Assembly: GCF_031877795.1 (NCBI RefSeq)
Contig: NC_133933.1
Coordinates: 70,374,503 to 70,438,502 of the forward strand
Origin: Strix aluco
Lineage: Eukaryota > Chordata > Aves > Strigiformes > Strigidae
Direction of reading: 5' to 3'
DNA length: 64,000 nucleotides
In this document: piece by piece, positions 12,401 through 23,550 of the stretch
Position numbering within the stretch: position 1 is the first letter of the stretch
Layout: each line of letters starts with the position of its first letter
Program-made: the position numbers and the translations under genes
Notes under the pieces: generated by a model
The model's input: the letters and a program-made list of their open reading frames with translations, nothing else
Database searches by the model: none
What the model was told of the DNA's origin: nothing

Positions 12401-15400
12401 CCACCTGACTGATGTATTTTTTTAATGTTTTAGGTGGGCAACATTAAAAGCTAAGACAGCACTTACCTATAATGCATAAAATTTAATTTTTCTGATTTAA
12501 GCAAACTCTAATAAAGTAATTGATAAGGGTTTGTGTAAGAGAACAGTTCTTCCATCACTCCTGGTTCTGAATATGCGATTTTCAGACTACTGGAAGTTGA
12601 AATCTTCTCCTGATATCCAGGCTTTCAAGACAAAACAATATTGTTATCATTATTTTCAGCTAGATAAATTAGTTGCAAGGAACATACTCATAAATGCACT
12701 TCCCCTTCCCTCCGAAATTCCTGAATTCTCAGTATAAAATGAATCTGGCTGAACTTTTTGTTTGAATTAAGAGATTGATGTACCCATGCTGCGTATTTTT
12801 CGCACTTGTCTTTCACATAGTAGTGTTCAGTAGACCAGCTCTACTTTCTTTGAATGCCTTGGATAGGTACAGAAGGAAACCTCTTCTTTCCACATTTAGG
12901 CTAAACACTGGCAGTGCAGGTCAGGATCCTGAATTGCTTCTTTTATTTATTTTAAACTTGCACCAAACTGAGACCAGAACCTTGTTTGGGAGGCAAAAGT
13001 GGCGAATATTCTGCTGGCAATACTCAGATCTCAGCCACTCACTGCCAGCCTGAACACCTGGAGTGAACTATCCTGGGTGTTGGATAGAAATGGCCATGTG
13101 CCCCAGACGGGACACGGCGTGTGACCCTGCTGGTTCTCCAGCCAGCCTGTACACAACAGCACAGGAGGTGATCCCATTGGACACCAGGCGAAGCCCTCGC
13201 TGCACCAAACTGAGTCAAGAGATGCTATCAGGTGCTGCTTTGCTGTCCTTGCCACAAAAGTCACACTGAGTTTTTCATCACTTGGGCTACTTCAACTTTT
13301 AATGACCTCAAATAATAGGGAGTGGAGGGTATTTAGCATATTAGAAAAGAGATCTCTGAATCTGGGTTATTGAACAGCCCTAGAGAGCAGTGTCCCTTAG
13401 GAGCAATGAAGTGCCTTGGGTCTCTAGAAATGACATAAATTTATGTCTTCGTTGATTATTCTCTCAATTTTCATAATCAATAAACTGAGCAGAGCCAGTT
13501 TGTTCTTCCAGACTTATATTTCTAATTAGAACTAATGAATAGTCAAGAGAACAACACAGAGGAGTAACTGATTGAGTCATATAACAGATTTATAAATAAA
13601 TAGGCTACTTGGTTCCTTATGGGAAAGAAGCCAGCAGCATGTCACTCACAGAGGGTGTTACACTGACAGGTGACAGGGATGGTTTTGTTATGCAATATTT
13701 AATCCTAAAAATGTTTCTTAAGGCATTGTCAGAGAAGAAGTTGAAATCTACATAATGTTATATTTCCTTTGAATTCAGAGAGAGAAAACTCTGCAACCAT
13801 TTAAGTTCACAATTTGAAACCTAGCAATGATAAGCTTTGGTCAAGAAAGATATGTAACTTTTCCACAGAAAGGCAAATGAACACCATTTCAGAATATACC
13901 AGGGAAGATTTGTTCTCGTGAATGGTTTGGATGATACAGAGACTGCTTTTGAAGTTAGGCTGTATTGGGTTTTTTTTCTTGGCTTGCACACATCTTACAG
14001 AATCCAGCCCTGTGTCTTACCAAGTTAAACTGTTGATCCTCCAGAAAGAGGAAATGGTATAAATAGCTGTCAGGAGGGCAGGGCTGATAATGTGCTATCT
14101 AGAGTTTCCACAGATGCTAATGTCAGGCCAATCCTGTGGCACTGATTCAAGGGAAAAAAAATCACATTGATATCAAAATGATTTTTGACTCAGTAAGGTC
14201 TAGACTGACTGTATTTTCAAATCTATGAAATAAGCTTAATGGTCAAAAAGGGGAAAAAGCACAAAACAAAAAACCCACCCAGCTTCAAAGACCTTGAAGT
14301 AATAATCAGTTCTACACCCCTCACTCTGACAAAATCCATGCAGGGTGTTATGCAAAGATGTCCTTAACTCTGATCTCTCATGACAAATTCCTAAACCAGA
14401 AGGACTGGGGCAATGGTACAACAGAGGCACCAGTGATGGACTCCAAGGCCAAAGGAGCTCTCTGCTCGTCATTTGTGGCTAGATTGCAACATCCCTGACA
14501 CCCCTAGAGTGATGCAATATATGTCACAACACAGTTTAAAAATTCCATCTCTCATCGCAGCAAAGGTGAATGGTTGTGGGGCAAGAAACTCTCTTTAGTA
14601 CATATTGGGGTTCCTTATGGTTCATATTCTCAACCAATGTTTGGTTTGATCTTTAGTATACAATTCTGCATCAGAAAAGAGTTTGTTGACCATTAACATC
14701 ACGGGTTTTAGGCACAAATTCTGCTTGCAGTTCTTAATGAATTCAACTGTTACCTTATGCAGTATTTTAAATGAAAAACTGGAAACCTCAATGGAGTGCA
14801 CAGATTTTTCACTGAGAACCTAAAGAATCTTCATTTTCTTGGTTACAAAGACGCTTTTTTCATGGGTTTTTTTTTTCATTAATTTATTTTGTGAGAGTTA
14901 AACACATTTCTTGCAGATATCTTTTGGGTTTGCTTCCTACTATATTCATTCTTCATCTTCCTTTTTCTCTGTATCTGCTGCTTCTTAATCTTTAGCTTTG
15001 CTGCTGCTGCTGTTACTGGTAGGGCAATTTTGGAAGGGAATATCTATGTGGTCCTCTATTGTAGATACAAAGATAAAGAAAAAACAAATGGACACAAAGG
15101 GATACAGTGTCTATGAAATCCTCAGATTCAAAGAGTAAAATATAGAGCAAATAAAGTAATAAAGAGAAAAATTCTCATTTTCAGGTGGAAGGGTCTTAAG
15201 TCTTAATAAAATAGGGCATAAAATTGTAAGATTCTTTATGTTATTTTAAGCTAATTGTGTCTATTTTGAGATGTCTCACCCCAAAAGCATTGACAGAACC
15301 TTCATCCCTTAGTACCTAAATGACACTCCCACTATTCAGCTACACAGATTTAAAGCTGACAATATACATTTCCACTGCATGTTTTCATTAACAAAATCAA

Positions 15401-16079
15401 GACCTGCGTGCAGTCATTGTTCATGGCTATGAGATGTCAACATGATATAGCCATGAAAGGAGTTACTGAAGCTAAAAGACAGTATTGCCACAAGAGTATA
15501 CAGATAGGATACAGCCATTTATAGCCATGACCTGGAAACTAGGAGATTTCTAAACATCAAAGCTATGAAGTGCTGCTATGCCTTCCTGCAGAATAGTGAG
15601 GGATAAAACTCAAATTCCACTTAAAAACGGTGCTTGAATTCTTTGAGGGACACATTGTACAGTAGAAGCAGAACCTACATCCTATGGCCCAGGAACATCC
15701 CCATGTCCTGTGCACCTTGGACAAGGGGAGATATAAGTCCACAGGACATAAGACACACCTACCAAATTCCTGCCCTTTTTACTCTCCTCCTTACCATCTT
15801 TCCTTTTTCTCCATTTCTCCTCAACCCAGTCTGACTTTTCATCACTTCTTACCCCTTCTTTTCTTCTTTATGAGGCAGGAATATGCTTGGCTTGAGGAAA
15901 GTGACAAAGCGGAGTAAGCACCAGAAGAAGAAATAGAGAGGTAGAAAAATAAGAACAGACTTAATGAAAGTGATCAAGGGCTGTATCTCAGTGTTCTTTC
16001 AGTGTTTCAGTCTCCAAGTTTGGAGGTTTGATTTTTTTATTTTTCAGTATCAAAACTATGCTAAGAGACTTTGGGATAA
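9474..16079. other. Long unannotated stretch
   Basis: About 6.6 kb with no gene or transposon I can support. Composition is mostly AT-rich with TAAT and AATTA strings (for example 13480-13620). A minus-strand patch near 12180-12290 shows an exon-like arrangement and is listed separately. Short T runs and CTG triplets (near 15001-15012) are the only other low-complexity pieces. Confidence 0.55.
12195..12281 (-). other. Exon-like patch, unproven
   Basis: On the minus strand an open segment (peptide includes ALDRKLQLFRQQVEQRVRSV, which could form an amphipathic helix) is bordered downstream by GTGAGTAAG, a near-perfect vertebrate splice donor just after 12210. Upstream is a modest acceptor, CTTGTACTCTCAG, just before 12281. 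I do not recognise the protein and no partner exons could be joined to it. This could easily be chance. Confidence 0.15.
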
Positions 16080-16108
16080 ATTCTCTCTCTCTTTTTTTTT
16101 TTTTTTTT
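16080..16108 (+). repeat. TC-rich and T17 tract
   Basis: A short TC dinucleotide run leads into 17 consecutive T residues. It is simple-sequence DNA; no element is attached to it that I can see. Confidence 0.9.
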
Positions 16109-17875
16109 CTCCCCAAAAAAGCTCAAGAGTTTCTGAGCTTTAAAAGTTGAGTTTACATGGCAGAAATTTAACTGGAAAAGCCCCATGAATCCCCTTCTGT
16201 CACTGAAGTCATCCTTCCACTCCAGGAACGAAAGACTTTTTCTCCTGCAAACACTTGTTAAAAATTATCTGTGAAGAATGGTCGTGGAATTGTATGTGGA
16301 ACTAATTCTCTTCCAGCTTTTCCTGTAAATACAGTCCCTGAATGTAGCTACCTTCCTGTTTTGGAGCCTGCTGTCCTCCATGAGGGACTGCAGAGCAACT
16401 GGAAGCAGTTTCAGATTTCACAGACTTCACTTATAATTCCTTAAACAAAAATTTTGCTATGGGGAAATCAATGTAATTTCCTCCTATCACACTTTGATCT
16501 GTTGAAAACTCATGACTTGCCTTTGCACACCAGTGGTAGGTAGTATTTATGGATCTAATGGTGCAATATACATGGAAGTCTGGCACAGTGACATGCCCCA
16601 GAGTGCCCGGAAAGTACCAACCGAGACAGCATTCAACCGCATTCAACCGCATGGCTGCACTGGCGCTGGGCTCTCTCTGTTCTTTCTTTCCTGGGTGGCA
16701 AGGAGCCATGTCCTACCACAATGCCTTCATTGTTGAAACATAAAGAACAAAATGCGCATGTTTAGCCTGACCAGTACTGGAACAAATCACGTGTACTTAT
16801 CAGATTGCAAGGCCTTTTCTGGGAACAGAAATTTGGAGTCCTTGGAAACTCAAGCAAAAAAAAATACCTCAAAGAAAATAGCAATAGTCAGGCAAGTCAA
16901 AATGCAGTGAGATATCTCCACCTTTGAGTCATGGTGTTTCACTAGGTGTTGTCTCAAACTCAGTTGTGTAACTAAGTATTATAGATCTGGAGTGACACTT
17001 GCACATCCAGAGATCTGAACCTGAGGAAAGCAACTTTCTTATCATTCAATACCTACCTGAAATACTAATCCTTACTGCCTAAAAACAGATTTCTCCCTGT
17101 TAAGAAGGCAGGTATGAACTAAAAAATTAGGAATTGCAACCCGGGACAAGACTAGTCCAATGTGCTCTCCTGCACCATTTCATGCCAGAGAAGTTGCCAA
17201 AAGGCCATTTGTGGGTCATTACTCCCCAGTTTCTTCTCCTCCCAGCACTTTAGATATAATGCTGATGCCACACACTTCAAGACAAAATACCCTAGCATGT
17301 CAAACCATTTACACAGTCAAGAATTCAGTGTATGTATGTCATCTGTGTAAATGGTTGTTCCTTATTTAAATTTTGCCTGGAACTCACAGAGGGACAATAA
17401 ACAGGGAATGGCTGACAAGCGTATTAGTCCTGAACATAACTAGGCTTAAAACAAAGCACTTAAGAAGAGGATCACCTGATGCAATTGCTGGGATCTGCGG
17501 TTCAGTGACCTTGGCAGTCTCCTTCAGTCTTGTATTATTTCCAGGTCTCTACAAACAGCTGTTTGATTGTTACCATCTTCTGCATCTCTAAGTAAGCTAT
17601 TATATGGTTTTTTCTGTAAGTTTTAATAATACTGAGTTTGGTGCCAAAGAGCCCTCATGGGCAGAGAACAGTCAAGTATGTTCCTTGTTGAACTTCAGAA
17701 ATAATCTATTTATACCCAGAGCCTATCCTAACAACATTTTGCTCTTCTTGGAGTATATTTAGTGTAACAAGTTTGCTGAAGTGAGTGGAGTCAAGACTTC
17801 ACAGCCTTCCTCCTAGCATTGTCTTTCTAACCTTGCCTTTCCTAGCCCAACAGCTCTGCTTGTATCTCCTTAGGG
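16109..17875. other. Unannotated DNA with one tiny tandem duplication
   Basis: No gene is recognised. A 10-base unit GCATTCAACC is repeated twice in tandem at about 16629-16648. Nothing else is identifiable. Confidence 0.5.
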
Positions 17876-18049
17876 CTTCCTTCCTTCCTTCCTTCCTTCC
17901 TTCCTTTCCTTCCTTCCTTCCTTCCTTCCTTCCTTCCTTCCTTCCTTCCTTCCTTCCTTCCTTCCTTCCTTCCTTCCTTCCTTCCTTCCTTCCTTCCTTC
18001 CTTCCTTCCTTCCTTCCTTCCTTCCTTCCTTCCTTCCTTCCTTCCTTCC
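17876..18049 (+). repeat. (TTCC)n microsatellite, about 174 bp
   Basis: About 43 tetranucleotide units of TTCC (GGAA on the other strand). The array is almost perfect, with one extra T near 17905 that shifts the phase. All purines lie on the minus strand and all pyrimidines on the plus strand, so triplex (H-DNA) formation is possible and the length is likely to vary between individuals. Open frames reading PSFL or KEGR repeats across it are artefacts. Confidence 0.98.
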
Positions 18050-20972
18050 GAAATGGCTTTTTCTGAGTCATCCAGTCAGACTCTGGTTTATCTGGGAGAG
18101 AGAGGAGATTTAGTTTTCCTACTCCACCCAAAATAACACTCAGATGCCTTAATGCAAACAGGTCAATGCATTTGGAGTGTGTATTTTGGTATTATCTGTA
18201 GTGTTCACAAACAGATCTTTTTGCTCTTCAGCTGACAAAAGAAATAAGTAAAATAAACTAGTAATTCTTTTCTGTTCCTATTTCTATTTTCTATTTTCTA
18301 TTGTTTTTCTTATTGCTGGTTCTCTTTTGTAATAATTCAGTAAAATTTCTCCAGTGCAAATCACAGCCTCCCTTCAGCATGCAAAAAAATGCTGTGTTTG
18401 GATATTTAGTGCATAATCACAGTCTCCATTGACATACACATGAAGAGTGTCATTCCCCTGGCTTCCTAATGACTGGGTTAGGTCCCGCAGGCAGCAACTC
18501 CCTCTGGCTGTGATGTCTGAAAGACAGCTTACCTTTTTTACTGTCCTGAAAAAAAAAAAAATTCTTTACTGGTTGTCCCACTATACAAACTGGTTCCTTT
18601 TTGTTAGTTCCACAAAAACAGCTAAGGGAAATGATTAATCCTGACAGATACTGTTTTCTTTGGAGATCTTCTCATTCCCAGCAGCTGGACAACTGGAAAG
18701 TTGGATTTGTGAGCAGATAGCAATGCTGTCTACTACAGTCTGAAAGTTTTACTATTGATTTTTATAGGATTTTGTAGCATGTATATCTATCTCAGTTGGA
18801 CAGAATGAGGTACAGCCCCAAAAGCTGCTCTATATATGTTTGCAGATGTGCCTAAAAATACCAAAAAGTACAAATCTGATCAAATGCATTCCCATGATCC
18901 CCTTCTTTCTCCCCCGTCTTTTTCCTTAAGGCTCTTCTTCTGTATTCACACTAGTTAAGTAGTGTTAGTGAAACAAAATAGTTGTTATTAATTTGTAGAA
19001 GGTACAAAGAAATGTCAATTTTGCAGCTGCAGCATCATTCTTGCTTGTTTTCCTCTAATATGGAAAAGATTTGTTTTACATATTTATGGACCTTTCATAA
19101 TAGAAAGGCATAACTGGACAAAATTAGTGTTGATTTCCCCACCTGCACCTGACCCTTTGGCAATGTTTTCCTCATTGGCACAGAAGTGCTGGGGCTGGAG
19201 GTAGTGTTTAAGGAGGACTCACAGACCACGTAAGCTATTTGGTTTGATGGAGGAGCCCCATGCAGTACCTGCGCTCCTTTTCTGCTTTTATCAGTACACT
19301 CACCTGCCTGGAGTATAGGAGAAATAAGAAAAGCTATATTGCAGCAGTGTGATCCAGACATGCTGCCCAGTCCACAGGTTCTGTATTGCAACAGTCCTTG
19401 CCAGCACCCCAGTTTCCAGAAAAAAGGAGGAAGAAGATGAGATGGGAAGTCAGTCAGGGATGATGGGGCACTGGGATGCTGCTGCAGAGCCATGCCTTGG
19501 GCAGCTCCTCTCACCTCCATGTCCCTTCTGCTGACCCTTGACTGCATCCATGTGGGACATGAGGGCTGTGGGAGTCATCCTGGGAGCATTAAGATGAAAC
19601 ATCTAGGATATTGATGGATCAGAATGCTGGGGGTGAGCAATAGAGGCAGGGAGACTGATTGTTCACTCTTTGAAAGCTAGGAAGAAAAAAACCTGTTTGG
19701 ATAGTTTGATGGAAGAGCCAGGGATGACAATACTAGCAGTATGTTATAGTCAGGGAATTACTGAAAGAATTGTGACCCTAGTAGCAGTGTCTTCCTTTGA
19801 GAATTGAACAGACCAGAGAAATTAGGATGGAAGAGCTGAAAAAGGAAAAGGAGCAGAATAAACACGGGGAGGAAAGGAAAAAAGGAAGAATGGAAGAGTA
19901 AAATTTAGTAAAATTATTGGGAAAAACACTGAAAAGTTTGGGCACAGCTAGTCTATACAAGATCTAACAAGCAATGATAATGGGTCAAAAATAGGCTGTC
20001 TGCACTGGTTAAGACAACATCAAGTCTGGTAATTTTGTCAACAGTGAAGATTCACAACTCCAGAGAAAGATAGATTTTCAACTTCTGCTAACTGATGTTC
20101 GTTCAACTGTGTTAAGATCTCCCTTGACAAAAACAGTTATTTCATTATCTGTGACCCAATTGAGGTTAACGGTCCCTTTACAGCTGAAGGTAGTGAAGAG
20201 GGTTTTGAAAGAGACTAAGGGCACAGGAAGGCAATGTCCAACATAGGGCATGGGCTAAAGGGCAGGTATTGAGAGAAAGGAGATTCAGCAATTCTCTTAT
20301 TCCAGGCCCTTTTTCCATTTTTCCCTGGGCTTTTGTGCTCACTGTGCCACTATTGCCCAAGGCGGTGTGGGTGTCTGGGGTGAGGAGCGGGTCTAACTTC
20401 TTCAGCTGCAGCAACAAATTCTGTTCCCTACTAACCTGATTCATGTTTGAACCAGTAACCCAGAGCTGGGAGGCTGTCTAGCTCATTAAAAATTCCCTGA
20501 GTGAGTTTTCTGACCCAGTTCTAAAACAACAGAGAAAGCTTTTTAAGTTGGTTTTTGGAATTCATGTCATAAAAGATTCAGGCAACATATGGATTATTTA
20601 TTCACGTAGGGGATTTAAAATTACTGCTTTATTAAAAAAAAGGCATCTGATTTCTAGTACTGTCTTTGTTTTACAGCTATTCAGGCTGCTTCTAAAGGAG
20701 ACAGTGGAGGAGGAAAGGAGGAAACTGGGACAAGGTCTTAGGCTTGACTACAAGGACTCAACAAATCCAGTTCTGGTGCCAAATTGTTTTAATGAAAGAA
20801 CTGATTTTACTTTCTACTTTTCTGTGAAGGGCAAAAGGGCACATTTCTTATCTCAGCGATTTTATTTGATTCTTTCTATATAAAGGACCCACCCTATTCT
20901 CCATGTATTTTGGATTAATCAGAAAAAATATATGCTCCCATATTTGCTTGTGCAGCATGTCTTTCATTTCAG
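18050..20972. other. Unannotated unique DNA
   Basis: No gene or repeat family is recognised. A run of 13 A near 18549-18561 and a purine-rich patch near 19840-19900 are the only low-complexity parts. Confidence 0.5.
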
Positions 20973-21105
20973 AGTTAGACCCACAACAGATGTCAGCAGG
21001 GACAGGTCCACTAAAGACACACCAACTGTCCTGATTCGTACCAGCTTCAGCTCTACTTCATGCTCTGTTAATGAAAATGAATACAGGGTTGTGGCTTCTC
21101 CAAAG
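20973..21105 (+). other. Exon-like patch with good splice borders, unproven
   Basis: An open segment of 44 complete codons sits between a strong acceptor (CTTTCATTTCAG ending at 20972) and a donor (CCAAAG then GTATTG from 21106). The reading starts with the last base of a codon and ends on a codon boundary. The peptide is polar and Ser/Thr-rich, with fragments such as TTDVSRDRSTKDTP and NENEYRVVASPK, unlike a repeat. I do not recognise the protein and no neighbouring exon is apparent, so a chance open segment or an exon of a non-coding RNA remains possible. Confidence 0.25.
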
Positions 21106-22099
21106 GTATTGTTCTTGGTTTTGGGCTTTAGGTAGAAGCCCCCTCCTATTGCAGTTGTGATGCACGTCAAAATCCCTTTGAGGAAACAAGAGGTAAAAAT
21201 AGAAAAGCAACGTTGTCATTGCAGACAAATCTCAAGCAGGCAACAGCCTCTCTCCATGACCTTCAGGTAGAGAAAGTTTATTTTTCAGGAAACCTGAGAA
21301 GCACTTGAACCCTGTGGCAGATGGAAGGTCTCTTTTGTAGAGCCAGAGTAAGAAACAGAAGCACAGCAAACTGTAGTTTCTATCCCTTCCAGCACTGGTT
21401 AATGAAAAACTAAGGTGGGGCACAAACGCACATAGTATAGAGATACACACAGGACTTTTACACCCCTTGAAGAGGTCAGAAGCACAAAGGCTCAGGGAAG
21501 CAGCAGTAATGAGCATGACATAAGGGATTTGGGTCCCGCACAAGGACCCCAAAAGTGATGCTGCCATTGTGGCACCCCCAGCCACTCTCCCTGCACCCTC
21601 ACAGTCTCCCTGCATGCTCTCCCCCTGCTCTCCTGGCATGAGACCTGAGGTTTCCCCCAGTCCTTTCCTTCTGGATAAGACTTGTCTGACCTTGGAAGAT
21701 GAAACATTCAGTTTCTAAAATTTTCAGCCAGGGAAAAGTGAAGGAGCTGTGCAGTCAGCCAGAACCCAGCAGCTTCCCAGCTGAAAAAAAGGCTGATGTC
21801 TCACGCACTTGTAGTTCAAAGATTCCCAAAACGGTCCAGCCGAGGTCACATTATAACTTGGATAAACATCTATTGCTGCACCCATGAAAAAAACCAAGTA
21901 ATCAGCCATATCTTGCCAATCTTCTCAAGCAAGACAAATAAGAGTCCATGTAATTATAAGCTTGATAGCCTGAAACTAATCCCAGGTAAAATACTCTATA
22001 GCTGATCTGAGAGTCAACTAATAAAAAATTAAAAGGAAGCGGTATATTTAATGCTGAACAAAGTGCAATTATGAAAAAGTAGCTTGTTATCTGTTGATA
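21106..22099. other. Unannotated unique DNA
   Basis: No gene or transposon is recognised. The final few hundred bases become AT-rich towards the ancient CR1 that follows. Confidence 0.5.
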
Positions 22100-22708
22100 A
22101 TATTACGAGATTGATTGCAAAAGTTAACTGTGGCTGTTTTAAACAGACTCTGCAGGGTGTGTGATGTGGTACAGCATGGCATTTTAATTAAAAGGCAAAG
22201 TGGATTAAAAACTGGCTAATAGGTTTCAAAATGTAATAGGGATTTTTGTTTTAATGGTTGTATTTCTACTGGTTCCCACAGAGATCAGTTTTTAGCATTA
22301 TGACATTTAAAACTCTTCATTAACAGTCTAGAGAAATGCAGTTGTTTGCAAATGTAAAAAAAAAAATAAGGGAGCAAAAATCAATTATGAAGAAAACAGG
22401 TCTCTGATACAGAGAAACATGCATCTGTCAGTAAATGAGATGCAAGTATACAATATATATTTGAGTGTGGCCTATAATGAAAGTATGTCTCTACAAAAAC
22501 TGCAAGTTAAGTCCTGGGGAGGACTGTAGTGGAGGCTGGAGGTCCTGGTGCATCATCTGCTGAACATGAGCTTCAGAATGATGATGGCAACCCACGTGAT
22601 GTCATGTTTGCTACATCCTGATTATAAAAGCACAAAGCAAAAGGAACAGAAAAGTTTGTGTCATGCCCACAGGGAGTCTGCTGCTGAAATGTTTGTCCCA
22701 TCTCATAC
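22100..22708 (+). mobile_element. Ancient CR1 LINE relic, left part (split by an LTR)
   Basis: A heavily diverged plus-strand CR1. The RT palm is traceable: WIKNWLI near 22202, the GVPQGS block decayed to GGTTCCCACAGAGATCAG (22272-22289), then a LFN...N-L box (CTCTTCATTAACAGTCTAGA near 22313) and a FADD region eroded to TTTGCAAATG. The LGVLV..LLNMS stretch (CTGGAGGTCCTGGTGCATCA near 22537) follows. This order matches CR1 downstream of motif A. The 5' border is vague. The element continues beyond the LTR at 23293. It resembles old CR1 groups shared with turtles more than the young avian subfamilies. Confidence 0.65.
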
Positions 22709-23292
22709 TGTCCTGGTTTAAACCTGGCCAGCAGCCAAACACCACACAGCCATGCACTCACCCTCCCCCACCCCTAGGGAATGGGGAAGAGAGTTGGAGA
22801 GGTAAGGATAAAAAGACTCATAGGTTGAGATAAAAACAATTTAATAATTGAAATAAAATACAATTCAAATAATAATGATAATAGTAATAGTAATAATAGA
22901 AAATACAAATGAATAATGCACAGTGTGAGTGCTCACCACCCACTGACTGATGCCGAGCCTGTTCCCAGCCAGTGATCCCAGAAAAGAGAGAATTCTGAAA
23001 CCACAATCCTGGAAGCCAGAATGAGCTTCCTGATCAACCCTTATTTATATACTGAGCATGACATTAGATGATATGGAATATTCCATTGGCCAATTTGGGT
23101 CCGTTGCTTTGGCTGTGCTCCCCCACAGCTTCTTGTGTACCTGTGCACTAGCAGGACATGAGAAGTCGAGAAGTCCTTGATTTCTTAGCAACAACTAAAA
23201 GCATCAGTACATTATCAACATTCTTCTCAAATCAAATCATCTTAGCCACTAAGGAAAAATATATTACCTCTATCCCAGCTGAAACCAGGACA
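22709..23292 (-). mobile_element. Solo LTR of an endogenous retrovirus (ERVL-like), minus strand
   Basis: A 584-bp element with short inverted ends TGTCCTGGTTT...AAACCAGGACA, as expected for a retroviral LTR. Read on the minus strand it has a TATA-like box (TATATAAATA, around 23041-23051) and an ATTAAA polyadenylation signal (22840-22845), separated by an ATT-rich microsatellite (about 22866-22915). No gag, pol or env lies on either side, so this is a solo LTR left after recombination between the two LTRs of a provirus. The flanks CATAC and GATAT may be a degraded 5-bp target duplication, which would fit an ERVL. It has no coding capacity. The family match is from recalled avian LTRs. Confidence 0.85.
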
Positions 23293-23550
23293 GATATGTA
23301 CAAATTCAAGGAAGATGCTGATGAAACTGGAGAAGATTCATGAAGGAGCCATAGAAATTGCTGAAGGACTAGAAAATATGTCTCTTGAGAACGAAATAAA
23401 GGGATTTAACTTATTTATTTTATTCAAAAGTATGTTGGCCAGGGAGCTGTTCACTTTTTAAATGCATGGAACAGAGATCTGATAGGTGGTCTTCAATCTA
23501 ATGAACAAATTCAAAAGATGGAAAATTGAGATGGCCAAACATAGGGTATT
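23293..23550 (+). mobile_element. Ancient CR1 LINE relic, right part (continues the copy before the LTR)
   Basis: Directly after the LTR the CR1 resumes. It shows the CTGGAGAAGATTCATGAAGG block (CR1: LERVQRR), the GGACTAGAAAATATGTCTCT block (GLENMSYE), and the GGATTTAACTTATTTA block (GLNLF). It then shows TCTTCAATCTAATGAACAAA, like the LFNLPDK tail. The order continues exactly where the part before 22709 stops, so one CR1 was split by the LTR insertion. The end near 23550 is approximate. Confidence 0.65.

Noticed and set aside
17785..18131. Long open frames on both strands across the TTCC array
   Set aside because: They are four-base repeat translations (PSFL and KEGR units) with no start or stop logic of a gene.
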